In this document: piece by piece, positions 26,558 through 34,563 of the stretch
How the letters are laid out: each line of letters opens with the position of its first letter
How positions within the stretch are numbered: the stretch's first letter is position 1
NCBI RefSeq assembly: GCF_001456025.1
Contig: NZ_LMTZ01000123.1
Span: 1-34,592, forward strand
Reading direction: 5' to 3'
DNA length: 34,592 nt
Origin: Mastigocoleus testarum BC008
GTDB taxonomy: Bacteria; Cyanobacteriota; Cyanobacteriia; Cyanobacteriales; Nostocaceae
The notes under the pieces: model-generated
What the model saw: the letters and a program-made list of their open reading frames with translations, nothing else
What the model was told of the DNA's origin: nothing
Database searches by the model: none
Program-made: the position numbers and the translations under genes

Positions 26558-26765
26558 GGTCAAAAAAACGATGCGATAAATGATATTACTTTTTCAAAAA
26601 TTCTTTTTCTTATTTTTATACTCGTGCAATCAAACTGACCTGAAAATAAAATTTGCAGGCAAAATCAAGTTTAATTTGTATGATGATTTTTAGTAATGAA
26701 TGGATTATTTAGTGGATGAACAATTTTGAACGAACTATAGGAATAATATTTGATTTGTGAATATT

Positions 26766-26789
26766 AGAGACGTAGTATGGTACATCTCT
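26766..26789. repeat. Dispersed inverted repeat AGAGACGTA-N6-TACATCTCT, copy 2
   Basis: 9-base arms with one mismatch and a gtatgg loop; same family as 17023-17044. It lies in the spacer upstream of hpsA. Confidence 0.72.
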
Positions 26790-26998
26790 CTAAAATACTC
26801 ATGCTAAAAATGAATGATTTAAGATTGCTATATCGGATTATTTAATTTGTAGCTGAAACAGAGTATAAATGTCATCAATTAATCCCAAAAAAAGCAAAAA
26901 TTTACTTTAAATTATAAGTAAATGAAGTTGCTATTGGGAGAGTAAACTTATGTTACCCATTTGCAGCGAGAAATATATCAGTTAGGGGAAATAAAATT

Positions 26999-27021
26999 TT
27001 GGTAATTGGTAATTGGTAATT
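26999..27021 (+). repeat. Heptamer tandem repeat (ttggtaa)n
   Basis: Three copies of ttggtaa plus a partial one, about 37 bases before the lipoprotein start. Short heptanucleotide tandem repeats (STRR) are typical of filamentous heterocystous cyanobacteria. Confidence 0.8.
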
Positions 27022-27057
27022 GCTGTATTTGAATCGACCTAACTTAAAAAATTATCG

Positions 27058-27579
27058 ATGTCTGAACATAATGTGGTGATAGTTGTGAAAAACTTATTCA
27101 TTTTTTTGGCTATGATTTGCATTTTGGGCTGCGCAGAAACAAACTCAGCTAATGTGCAACAACAAAATAAAAAGCAAAATGTTACGAAGAAAAAAGTTAA
27201 TGAAGCTAAGGTGGTATCTGTTAAAGCTCAGGGAAAACCACAAAACTATACCTTTAATGTGGGGATTTCCAGCCCCGATACAGGTTGCGAACAATATGCT
27301 AACTGGTGGGAAGTACTAAATGAAGAAGGTAAACTTCTCTATCGTCGTATCTTGGCACACAGTCATGTTAAAGAGCAACCTTTTGAACGTTCGGGTGGAC
27401 CTGTGACCGTGAGCGATAACGAAATAGTAATAATCCGAGCACACATGAATAATTCAGGTTATGGGACAACTGTTTTCAAAGGTTCAGTAAAAGATGGTTT
27501 TAAACCAACTCAACTGAAAGCCAATTTTGCTTCCGAGGTGAAATCCCAACAACCACAACCGAGTGGATGTGCTTTTTAG
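27058..27579 (+). CDS. Conserved small lipoprotein of unknown function
   Basis: 173 residues. A hydrophobic N-terminus ends in a lipobox, ICILGC, with the lipidated Cys at residue 25, followed by a polar Lys/Asn/Gln-rich linker (26-58) and a compact domain of about 110 residues. The domain has strongly patterned blocks: FNVGISSPDTGCEQYANWWE, KLLYRRILAHSHVKEQPFER, SGGPVTV and IIRAHMNNSGYG. Several His, Cys and Trp residues stand out, and the protein ends in SGCAF. I believe similar proteins occur in other bacteria but cannot name a family or function. Alternative GTG starts at 27073, 27076 and 27085 would give a shorter signal peptide. A hairpin follows the gene. Confidence 0.75.
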   Translation: MSEHNVVIVVKNLFIFLAMICILGCAETNSANVQQQNKKQNVTKKKVNEAKVVSVKAQGKPQNYTFNVGISSPDTGCEQYANWWEVLNEEGKLLYRRILAHSHVKEQPFERSGGPVTVSDNEIVIIRAHMNNSGYGTTVFKGSVKDGFKPTQLKANFASEVKSQQPQPSGCAF

Positions 27580-27600
27580 TGTCTTTTAGAAATCAGAAGA

Positions 27601-27633
27601 CAGGAGTCAAAATTAGAATGTTCTTTACTCCTG
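27601..27633 (+). terminator. Possible terminator of the lipoprotein gene
   Basis: CAGGAGT (27601-27607) and ACTCCTG (27627-27633) form a perfect 7-bp stem, 21 bases after the stop codon. Only a weak T-rich tail follows, so the terminator call is tentative. Confidence 0.45.
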
Positions 27634-27707
27634 ACAGTATTTTAGCTGTATTTCATTTGCTTATAATCCAATAAATATAGTTCCCAATCGCTATATGCTG
27701 CTAAGAA

Positions 27708-27722
27708 GGCGCGGCTAGCGCC
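27708..27722. repeat. GGCGC-N5-GCGCC palindromic element
   Basis: GGCGC-ggcta-GCGCC in an AT-rich spacer, followed by cacgcagtgc. It looks like a remnant of a dispersed GC-rich Nostocales repeat. Confidence 0.45.
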
Positions 27723-27760
27723 ACGCAGTGCTATCCCTAATCCCCAATCCCGGAAATACC

Positions 27761-27794
27761 AAAAACACCCGCATCGGTACTCCGCACAGGTGTT
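27761..27794 (-). terminator. Rho-independent terminator of rpmB
   Basis: On the minus strand, AACACC pairs with GGTGTT and is followed by a T run (read as aaaaacaccc on the plus strand), about 80 bases after the rpmB stop. The loop of about 20 bases has a small inner CGG/CCG stem. Confidence 0.6.
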
Positions 27795-27814
27795 CTGGTT
27801 TGTTCTGGTTTGTT
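27791..27814. repeat. 10-bp direct tandem repeat tgttctggtt
   Basis: Two exact copies plus a four-base partial copy of tgttctggtt, just beside the rpmB terminator. A local duplication with no evident function. Confidence 0.7.
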
Positions 27815-27874
27815 TGATGATAACTGGCGAAAAATTGCCAGTAATTTAGGTACGAGATTGGAAATGATTGAACC

Positions 27875-28111
27875 TTAATAGTGGTTAAGATTAATCCCAG
27901 CTTCTTTAGCCATTGCATCAATACCTTTCTTTTCTAAAGTTTTGATTGCTTTGGTAGAAAGTTTTAGTTTTACCCAACGATTACCTTTAGCCCACCAAAC
28001 ACGTTTGTTTTGTAGGTTGACCTGCTGAAGACGCTTGGTACGACGGTGAGAGTGGGAAATTGCAAAAGCATTATTTGCTTTCTTCCCAGTAAGTTGACAG
28101 CGACGAGACAT
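27875..28111 (-). CDS. rpmB: 50S ribosomal protein L28
   Basis: 78 residues, full length for L28, beginning MSRRCQLTGKKANNAFAISH with the family's basic NxVSHSxRRTKR-type block (SHSHRRTKRLQQVNLQNKR) and the VKLKLSTKAIKTLEKKG end. It is a structural protein of the large ribosomal subunit. A single Cys near the N-terminus remains of the zinc-binding set found in other L28 forms, so this is a non-zinc type. It lies 278 bases downstream of htpG on the same strand, with its own terminator. Confidence 0.96.
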   Translation of the reverse strand: MSRRCQLTGKKANNAFAISHSHRRTKRLQQVNLQNKRVWWAKGNRWVKLKLSTKAIKTLEKKGIDAMAKEAGINLNHY

Positions 28112-28317
28112 AAAATCTATCTCCTTGTTTTTTACACGATCTACTATTTTATCTAAAGAAGCAAGTAATTAGGGAAAACAAGTAGACAGTTATCAATTTT
28201 GGTTGAATTTTGGGTATTTAATTCACCCAATATCATTTTCGTGGCGGTATATGACAGCTTTTGCTTGAATAAGCAACCATAATTAGCCAATTAACTCATC
28301 CGCCGATATAAGAATAA

Positions 28318-28351
28318 CGGTGCGTTATGGCTAACGCCTAACACACCCTAC
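28318..28351. repeat. Dispersed palindromic repeat (gtgcgtta ... taacacaccctac), compact copy
   Basis: An imperfect palindrome made of GTGCGTTA, a short GGCTAACGCC core and TAACACACCCTAC, a repeat type common in cyanobacterial spacers. It lies 38 bases from the htpG stop, so it may double as a 3' end hairpin for htpG. A second, split copy is at 34404-34470. Confidence 0.7.
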
Positions 28352-28389
28352 AAAATCGGATATATTTCAACTGTCAGTCATGAATTATC

Positions 28390-30348
28390 CTACTTAATTG
28401 CTTCTTTTGTAAGTTTGGTCAGCACTTCATTAGAACGAAGCACAAAAGATTTCATCCCATCAGCATCAAAGCCCTTCTGTGACATTAATGCCAAATCGTA
28501 AACATGTTGGCAAACCATATCTACCAATTGTTGAGTGGGAGAAGAACCATCACCTTGAATAATACTACCTTGGTTGAGATTTGCTAGGTTTTGAATTAAT
28601 GGGTGGGATGTATTTACCAGTAAAACGTGTTCTTCTGGAAATTCTACGTTTTGCTGTTGCATCATAGCGTTCATTTCCCGCAGACGGCGCAGAATTTCGG
28701 GTAAAAGAACCATTGCTGGCGGTGTACCTTGAGGATTATCAGATTTTAAAGCTTCGGTACGAATATTCAGTTTTGGTTTGTTGAGTGCTTTCTCAAATAG
28801 CTCTTTGATTTGCTCGCTGCGAGTTTTATTTGTGTTGGGGTCAACGATTTCTTTGTCTTTCTCTTGATCTAGGAGGGTATTATCTAAGTCTGAGTCTACC
28901 CGAGTAAATTTAACATCTGTATATTCCCGCTCCAAAAAGCTGATAAAGTGAGTGTCAATGAATGAGTCCATAAATAGAACTTCCAAGCCTTGACCCTTAT
29001 GCAATTCTACATAGGTGGCTTGTGCTGCTTCATCTGTGCAATAGAATACTCGGTTTTCGTGCTTTTCTTTGTTTCGTTCTAAGTATTCTTTAATGTTAGT
29101 GTAAGGTAATTTGTTAGCAGGGGTAACATCTTGCCAAGCATCACCTTCTTCTGTGGGAACTTGAACTGTGGTAGTGTCTGCTGATTCTTCTTGGTATGTG
29201 CTACGGAATATTACTATATCTTGGACTTGTTTCTTGAATTTTTCGTCGTTAAGAACGCCAAATTTAACGAAAGTACCGAGATCCTTCCAAGCACCGACAT
29301 ATTTTTCGCGATCGTCGCGGTACAATTCCTTGAGGTTATCTCCGACCTTTTTAGCGATATAGTCACCAATTCTTCTTACGGTGCGATCGCCTTGTAAAGC
29401 ACTACGGGAAACGTTGAGAGGAATATCAGTACTATCAATTACACCCCGCATGGGTAACAAAAACTGGGGAATAATTTCTTCGCAATTATCACTGACAAAA
29501 ACTTGGTTAGAGAATAGTTTGATTTGTCCTTTATTAACTTCAACATCAGGCTTGAGTTTAGGAAAATAGAGAATACCATTAACAATGAAGGGATAATCGG
29601 TATTTAAATGTACCCAAAGTAACGGTTCTTCTTCAAAGGGATAGAGATACTTGTAAAACTCCAAGTAATCTTCTTTGTTTAGACTGTTGGGTGATTCTCG
29701 CCAAGGAGCTTTTTGCTTGTTGAGGACTTCCCCATCCATTTTGATGGGTACCGGCATAAAATCACAGTAAGTCTTAACAAGATTTTTGATGCGTGCAGGT
29801 TCTAAAAATTCCTCTTCCTCTTCCATGAGGTGCAGAGTTATTGTAGTACCGCGATCTGTGCGAGATGAATCGTCCAAGGTGAAAGCAGGAGAACCATCGC
29901 AAGTCCAATGGACAGCTTTTTCCCCTTCTTTGTAAGAAAATGTATCAATTTCAACCTGCTTTGCGACCATGAAGGATGAGTAGAAACCCAAGCCGAAATG
30001 ACCTATAATCGCCTGATTTGAATCTGTTTTATACTTCTGAATAAATTCTTCAGCACTGGAGAATGCAACCTGATTGATATATTTTTTTACTTCATCAGCA
30101 CTCATCCCAATCCCATTATCGGATATGGAAAGAGTTTTCTTATCCTTATCAACAGCAATTTGAATTTCTGGTTCGCCAATTTCACCCGAATATTCTCCAG
30201 AGCGCGATACCATGTCCAGTTTAGCGATCGCGTCTACGGCGTTGGATACTAATTCCCGCAAAAAGATTTGATGATCGGAATAAAGTGATTTCTTGATAAT
30301 CGGGAATATATTCTCAGTATGAATGCTGATCGTGCCTTGCTCTAACAT
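28390..30348 (-). CDS. htpG: Molecular chaperone HtpG (Hsp90)
   Basis: I place the start at ATG 30348 (652 residues), giving MLEQGTISIHTENIFPIIKK as in other cyanobacterial HtpG. The open frame extends 14 codons to a TTG at 30390, but this has no family match. The N-terminal GHKL ATPase shows ELVSNAVDAIAKL (the Glu and Asn of the ATP site), SISDNGIGM and GHFGLGFYSSFMVA. Middle-domain blocks are GVIDSTDIPLNVSRSALQ and the QEESADT region, and the C-terminal dimerisation domain follows. The product is an ATP-dependent chaperone in the cytoplasm, linked to heat and light stress and phycobilisome assembly in cyanobacteria (established for other species). No CIRCE element is visible upstream. Confidence 0.97.
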   Translation of the reverse strand: MLEQGTISIHTENIFPIIKKSLYSDHQIFLRELVSNAVDAIAKLDMVSRSGEYSGEIGEPEIQIAVDKDKKTLSISDNGIGMSADEVKKYINQVAFSSAEEFIQKYKTDSNQAIIGHFGLGFYSSFMVAKQVEIDTFSYKEGEKAVHWTCDGSPAFTLDDSSRTDRGTTITLHLMEEEEEFLEPARIKNLVKTYCDFMPVPIKMDGEVLNKQKAPWRESPNSLNKEDYLEFYKYLYPFEEEPLLWVHLNTDYPFIVNGILYFPKLKPDVEVNKGQIKLFSNQVFVSDNCEEIIPQFLLPMRGVIDSTDIPLNVSRSALQGDRTVRRIGDYIAKKVGDNLKELYRDDREKYVGAWKDLGTFVKFGVLNDEKFKKQVQDIVIFRSTYQEESADTTTVQVPTEEGDAWQDVTPANKLPYTNIKEYLERNKEKHENRVFYCTDEAAQATYVELHKGQGLEVLFMDSFIDTHFISFLEREYTDVKFTRVDSDLDNTLLDQEKDKEIVDPNTNKTRSEQIKELFEKALNKPKLNIRTEALKSDNPQGTPPAMVLLPEILRRLREMNAMMQQQNVEFPEEHVLLVNTSHPLIQNLANLNQGSIIQGDGSSPTQQLVDMVCQHVYDLALMSQKGFDADGMKSFVLRSNEVLTKLTKEAIK

Positions 30349-30807
30349 ATAACAGCCATGATAATTACGAATATTTTGATTTTGACTCAATTATTAACAC
30401 TCTGACAGCTTGATGTTGCTGATACCCAGAAATAATATTTTGAGTCAATAAAGAATTTTAAAACTGAAATGCTGTATTTGCTTTTAGTTTAAGGGTTTGT
30501 TTGCCGTCTATTAACAATTCGGATTTCACTACTCGCGTATGCTCATAAAAAAATATGTCCTCCTAGCAGGGAAAGTGGAGGAGTTCTACTGGAGCACCTA
30601 ATTTCTCCAAGAACACTCAAAAACTTTGATAGGACTCAATTTTCGAGATGTGAATAAAATAAGCTCTCATAGCCGAGGACTTGAAAAAGAATAATCTCAT
30701 AACAGCAACAGTGTTATGTTCCATGCTGTAATGTTACAAATATTAACTTTAAATCTTAATATTTAGCCAAGAGAAGCCGTCGGTCTGATTGAATTAATCC
30801 GATTGAA
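30349..30807. other. Leader and spacer upstream of htpG
   Basis: 459 bases between the GT4 gene and htpG with no ORF of note. A perfect 7-bp hairpin, CATAACA-gcaacag-TGTTATG (30698-30718), and a CCTCC/GGAGG pair around 30558-30584 are seen. No heat-shock CIRCE or recognised riboswitch. The htpG promoter must lie here. Confidence 0.5.
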
Positions 30808-30811
30808 TTAA
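30787..30811. repeat. Direct repeat gattgaattaa across the GT4 stop codon
   Basis: Two copies of gattgaattaa, 14 bases apart (30787-30797 and 30801-30811). The right copy covers the stop codon of the minus-strand GT4 gene. Probably a small tandem duplication. Confidence 0.6.
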
Positions 30812-31983
30812 ACAGATGGCGTTAAATTATTTATTAGATTTTTAACTTTATGTGCGGAAACTTTCCAATTTAAACGTGCTTGATACTCATTAAATGAAGA
30901 GATTGCTAATTCTTTATAGCTTGAGTAGTTAGTGAATAAATTATAAATATAGGTACAATATTCTTCTGTTTTGGCATCCAATGAAAATGTTTTACCGTTT
31001 TTACCGTCTTTGATAATTGTAGGTATTCCACCGACGCTACTTGCAATAGATGGGACGCCAAAAGAATTCGCCTCGCAGAATACTAAACCAAATGCTTCAG
31101 CTCTTGATGGCAAAATCAGAAAATGGGATTCGCATAATAATTTTTCTATCTTTTTTAAGCCTTCTAGATTTGATTTGCTGATAAATCCCAAATTATTCAC
31201 AAAATCCGGTAAAGGTTCATTTGTTTGAGGTTTGCAACCAACAATATTTAATTCCGTTTCTAAACCAATAGCATTTAATTGTTTTGCAACTGCTAGAGCA
31301 ATATCTCCACCTTTACGAACCCAATCGACGCCAATAAAAAGTAATTTGCATTTTGAGGTGTCTTTTTGTTGAATAATGTGATGAATGTCTTCAGGTGTTC
31401 GCTTGGACTCCAGGTTAGCTCCCCAAGGAACTACTTTAACTTTATTCTCTGGAATTCCATAGGTTTGCGATGCCATTTTAGCAGCCCATTCAGATGTATA
31501 AACAACTAGCTCGCACCTTTTCAGGGCTTCTGATTCAATTTTGTAGATATTTTGAATATTTTCCTGGCATAAGTTACTCATGTAGCTGTAAAAATTGATT
31601 AAGCCACTCAGAGTAGTATCTGTCCATAAAACAATTGGTTTTTTGACATCAAGGTATGCTGTTGGAACTGTGCTTTCTGACGATAAAATAACATCCACAT
31701 CTAGATTACTTAATGCATTTTTTATTTGATGAGCATAATTTTTAACGACCAATGGCTCTGCCCAACGATAATAGTCTTTATTGTATAAATTACGATATAG
31801 ACTCCATTTAGCTCTGGTTAAAAACGTATATTTTTTCCTCAAAGGTCCAATATATTCAATAGATGTAGAATCATCGAGCAAATTTTTTGCAATGTAAAAA
31901 CCAGCAGAACAAATTCCTTGTACATCTTTTGTCCAAGATGTTTGGTTTATTAGGTCGTATGATGTTACGCATGCTATTTTCAT
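30808..31983 (-). CDS. Glycosyltransferase family 4 (GT-B fold)
   Basis: 391 residues with a GT-B fold. The C-terminal donor-binding domain has LLFIGVDWVRKGGDIAL, FLILPSRAEAFGLVFCEA (the E-x7-E catalytic motif) and SFGVPSIASSVGGIP. The N-terminal acceptor domain starts MKIACVTSYDLINQTSWTKD and is more divergent. Retaining chemistry with a nucleotide sugar is expected from the family. It is on the same strand as two GT2 genes to its right (97 and 165 bases between), forming a glycosyltransferase run that probably serves an exopolysaccharide. It might correspond to a downstream gene of the hps cluster (hpsF or hpsG), but I cannot confirm this. Confidence 0.88.
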   Translation of the reverse strand: MKIACVTSYDLINQTSWTKDVQGICSAGFYIAKNLLDDSTSIEYIGPLRKKYTFLTRAKWSLYRNLYNKDYYRWAEPLVVKNYAHQIKNALSNLDVDVILSSESTVPTAYLDVKKPIVLWTDTTLSGLINFYSYMSNLCQENIQNIYKIESEALKRCELVVYTSEWAAKMASQTYGIPENKVKVVPWGANLESKRTPEDIHHIIQQKDTSKCKLLFIGVDWVRKGGDIALAVAKQLNAIGLETELNIVGCKPQTNEPLPDFVNNLGFISKSNLEGLKKIEKLLCESHFLILPSRAEAFGLVFCEANSFGVPSIASSVGGIPTIIKDGKNGKTFSLDAKTEEYCTYIYNLFTNYSSYKELAISSFNEYQARLNWKVSAHKVKNLINNLTPSV

Positions 31984-32080
31984 ATTTGTTATTTTAAAAA
32001 TTTTAATAAAAATGAAAATTAAATTATATATATAGTGTGATTAAAAATAATTAAGTATAAATATAATATTATAAATTATA

Positions 32081-33070
32081 TTAAATATTGAATTTTATAT
32101 AACCTAATAAAGTACTTGTATTGGCTAGATGAGGAAACTTTTGCAGTAAATTATTACTAACATTATTTGGAAAAATAAGAATAATAATTATTTTCAAAAA
32201 AGCCTTATATATAATAGGTTTAAATAAAATATATGGGTCGTATTTAATTATTAAACATAGATATTTTAGTGTTATTGGATTTAAATTTGCCAAAAGTGGA
32301 GGTACATCTAACGCTTTATAGATCAGATACTTGTATAAATTTGCTAAACGATGTCGCTTCAAATGTTGAAAGGATGATGCTTGTGTCCGAGCAAATGCTT
32401 TCTCAATTACTAACAAGTTTGATTTTTCCTGTCCCACGACGTTAGAGGACATGGAAAAAGGTAGAACACGATATAAAATTTGTACTTTGGGAATAGCGAC
32501 GAAATGATATTTAGCAGCTAATTTTAGCCACATATCCGTATCTTGAGTATTTGTTAGTGAACCATCAAAGCCTCCTAATTCCCTTAAAACTTTAGTACGT
32601 ATGGTTACGTTAGAACCACTACCGATAAATTCACTCAATAATAGTTTTGAATAAACATCTCCGCTCCACTGAGCACGGCTACATCGGCGTAAAAATATGC
32701 TGTTTTCATCAATAGCATCTGTCCAACTATAAGCAACAACGGCTTGTGGGTTTTCCTGTAGTGCTTTGCAGTGATCTGCTAATTTATCTTTAGTCCAAAG
32801 GTCATCAGCATCAATGAAACTAATAAATTCGCCAGAAGCATATTTTAAGCCACGATTACGATTAACTGCTACATTAGCTTTTGGATAGGAATAAGTCTGA
32901 ATTCGTGGGTCTTTAAATTGAGAAATAATTTCTAAGGTGGAGTCAGTTGACGCTGAATTAATGATGATTAATTCAAAGTCCATAATCGTTTGATTCAGTA
33001 CTGACTGAATTGTTTCTTGAATAGTTTTTTCGCCATTATATACTGGGATAATTACAGAAACTAGTACCAT
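32081..33070 (-). CDS. Glycosyltransferase family 2 (GT-A fold)
   Basis: 329 residues. The N-terminal GT-A domain is typical: SVIIPVYNGEKTIQETIQSV, LIIINSASTDST and the metal-binding FIDADDLW, then VTIRTKVLRELGGFDGSL and TQDTDMWLKLA. The last 90 residues are hydrophobic and basic, possibly resting on the membrane. The gene is AT-rich. It is probably in one transcription unit with the GT4 gene and the HpsE-like gene at its right. The sugar and acceptor cannot be deduced. An hps-linked polysaccharide role is inferred from the neighbourhood. Confidence 0.87.
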   Translation of the reverse strand: MVLVSVIIPVYNGEKTIQETIQSVLNQTIMDFELIIINSASTDSTLEIISQFKDPRIQTYSYPKANVAVNRNRGLKYASGEFISFIDADDLWTKDKLADHCKALQENPQAVVAYSWTDAIDENSIFLRRCSRAQWSGDVYSKLLLSEFIGSGSNVTIRTKVLRELGGFDGSLTNTQDTDMWLKLAAKYHFVAIPKVQILYRVLPFSMSSNVVGQEKSNLLVIEKAFARTQASSFQHLKRHRLANLYKYLIYKALDVPPLLANLNPITLKYLCLIIKYDPYILFKPIIYKAFLKIIIILIFPNNVSNNLLQKFPHLANTSTLLGYIKFNI

Positions 33071-33235
33071 CTATTATAATTATGATGTAAATAATTCTTA
33101 TGTAAATAGATACAATGAATCTTTATTTTCAATGATTCTATAATTATTTATTATATATATCTTTTAACAAACTAATCATCCGTGATTGTCTCAAATTTTT
33201 ATTATTTTTTGTAAGTTAACAATCAATAAATCAGA

Positions 33236-34249
33236 CTAAACATTTTTATTAAATATTAGTTCTTTAAATTTAAATTTTGCCAAATGAAATGGGCTAAAAA
33301 AAGTACCAATTAAACGTTCCATTTCACAGATATTAACTATATTATTTTCGCAATTAATAGAAATAAAATCTTGAATATTGGGAAATAATCTCGGACAAAT
33401 ATTAGCGATGAAATGGATAATTATTTTGCATAAATCATTAATCAGATAAAACACAAAAGCTATAGGTCTTTCCCACCACTGCAGTAATAACATTCTTAAG
33501 TGGAAGCGCCCTAAACCTATACTGCGCATTAGCTGCGTCAAATAAGTTTTCTCTAATCGCCAAGATGGAATCAGATGATCGATTTCCATGGTTGGGTTAT
33601 ACCAAATTTCCCAACCAGCTCTATAAATATGTAGCAGCACTTCAGCATCTTCACCTCCTGCCATAATAGAATTTCCAGATCTACTAACTAGAAGTAAGCG
33701 TGAAGGAACGTATTTTTCCCAGACTTCACGTCTAACAACTAACCCCGCACCTGGAGGAAGTCCTTTTTGGCGAGGTTCGTACAACATAGGCTCAACACCT
33801 CGATCCACAATCGCTAAATAAAAAATAATCTTTTTAAGTTCCTCGGAAGGTTCGGTCTCAAACAAACCATGAATTCTACTACTGAAGGCTCCTGCTTTGG
33901 GGTTTTTTTTCGCAAATTCACAAGCTGCTTTTACCCAGTTAGAATATGGTAAATTATCATCATCAATAAAACCAATAAGGTCGCCTTTTGCTTCTGAAAT
34001 TGCTTTTTTTCTGGCAAACTGAACTCCTTGTTGACTTTCAAAGCAATAGCGTAAAGGAACATTTTTTAACCAATTTACTTGATATTCTCGAATAATTTTC
34101 GCTGTATTATCTGTGCTGTTGTTGTCAACAATTAGAACTTCCCATTTAATATTTTTTGTATCTATTTGATTTTTTAATTTTTCTAAAACTTGAGGTAAAC
34201 GTTTCTCGCCGTTATAAGTCGTAATAGCGATAGTTAAATCAAGAGACAT
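33236..34249 (-). CDS. HpsE-like glycosyltransferase (GT2), second copy
   Basis: 337 residues, clearly paralogous along its whole length to HpsE at 18005-18994. Shared blocks are TIAI-x-TYNGE-x-RLP, VDNNSTDNTAKI, GFIDDDNLPYSNWV, GLPPGAGLVVRRE, WEIWYNPTMEIDHLIPSWRLEKTYL and the C-terminal FFSPFHL. The metal site is FIDDDN. The insert near 275-310 differs from HpsE. It is first in a three-gene minus-strand glycosyltransferase run. It could act on the same slime polysaccharide with another sugar or acceptor; which of the two copies is the true HpsE ortholog cannot be told without a tree. Confidence 0.85.
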   Translation of the reverse strand: MSLDLTIAITTYNGEKRLPQVLEKLKNQIDTKNIKWEVLIVDNNSTDNTAKIIREYQVNWLKNVPLRYCFESQQGVQFARKKAISEAKGDLIGFIDDDNLPYSNWVKAACEFAKKNPKAGAFSSRIHGLFETEPSEELKKIIFYLAIVDRGVEPMLYEPRQKGLPPGAGLVVRREVWEKYVPSRLLLVSRSGNSIMAGGEDAEVLLHIYRAGWEIWYNPTMEIDHLIPSWRLEKTYLTQLMRSIGLGRFHLRMLLLQWWERPIAFVFYLINDLCKIIIHFIANICPRLFPNIQDFISINCENNIVNICEMERLIGTFFSPFHLAKFKFKELIFNKNV

Positions 34250-34403
34250 TATTTTTTAGATCGTTTATATTTTTTATTGACTTTATTTGTGGTTACGCTT
34301 TAGCGTCATTAACATATCATCTAGACACAAACCAATTACAAACTTAAATAATTTATTCAAGTCAAAATAAATTTATGATATTTATCATTTTTTATGGTGC
34401 TAT

Positions 34404-34470
34404 AGTGCGTTACGTCGTAATTATAAAGACGAACAGAAAATATATTTTCTCGCGCGCTTAACACACCCTA
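34404..34470. repeat. Split copy of the gtgcgtta ... taacacaccctac repeat
   Basis: AGTGCGTTACG at the left and CGCTTAACACACCCTA at the right match the ends of the compact repeat at 28318-28351. About 40 bases lie between, containing the 14-bp palindrome GAAAATATATTTTC. Either an insertion into the repeat or a longer family member. Confidence 0.6.
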
Positions 34471-34539
34471 AAAAATTTATTATCTTTATTAATATTTTTG
34501 TTAAGTACGTTAGTAAGAAAAATCATAACTTGTTTGTAA

Positions 34540-34563
34540 TAGCGCTTTAGCGCTAAAGCGCTA
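34540..34563. repeat. Perfect 24-bp palindrome (TAGCGCTTTAGC / GCTAAAGCGCTA)
   Basis: The two 12-base halves are exact reverse complements, with no loop. The motif is built from AGCGCT units and resembles dispersed palindromes of Nostocales genomes. It could form a cruciform. Confidence 0.85.

Larger units (their letters stand above)
26547..27057. other. Divergent spacer between hpsA and the lipoprotein gene
   Basis: 511 AT-rich bases holding the hpsA promoter and leader on one side and the lipoprotein gene promoter on the other. It contains a dispersed inverted repeat (26766-26789) and a heptamer tandem repeat (26999-27021). No ORF or RNA gene is seen, and I could not pick out a hormogonium-type sigma-factor promoter with confidence. 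Confidence 0.5.

Noticed and set aside
27715..27921. 68-codon minus-strand ORF after rpmB
   Set aside because: It overlaps the end of rpmB in another frame and runs through its terminator and repeats; no recognisable product.
30349..30390. 14-residue N-terminal extension of HtpG from a TTG
   Set aside because: No match to HtpG N-termini; the internal ATG gives the exact family start MLEQGTISIHTENIFP.
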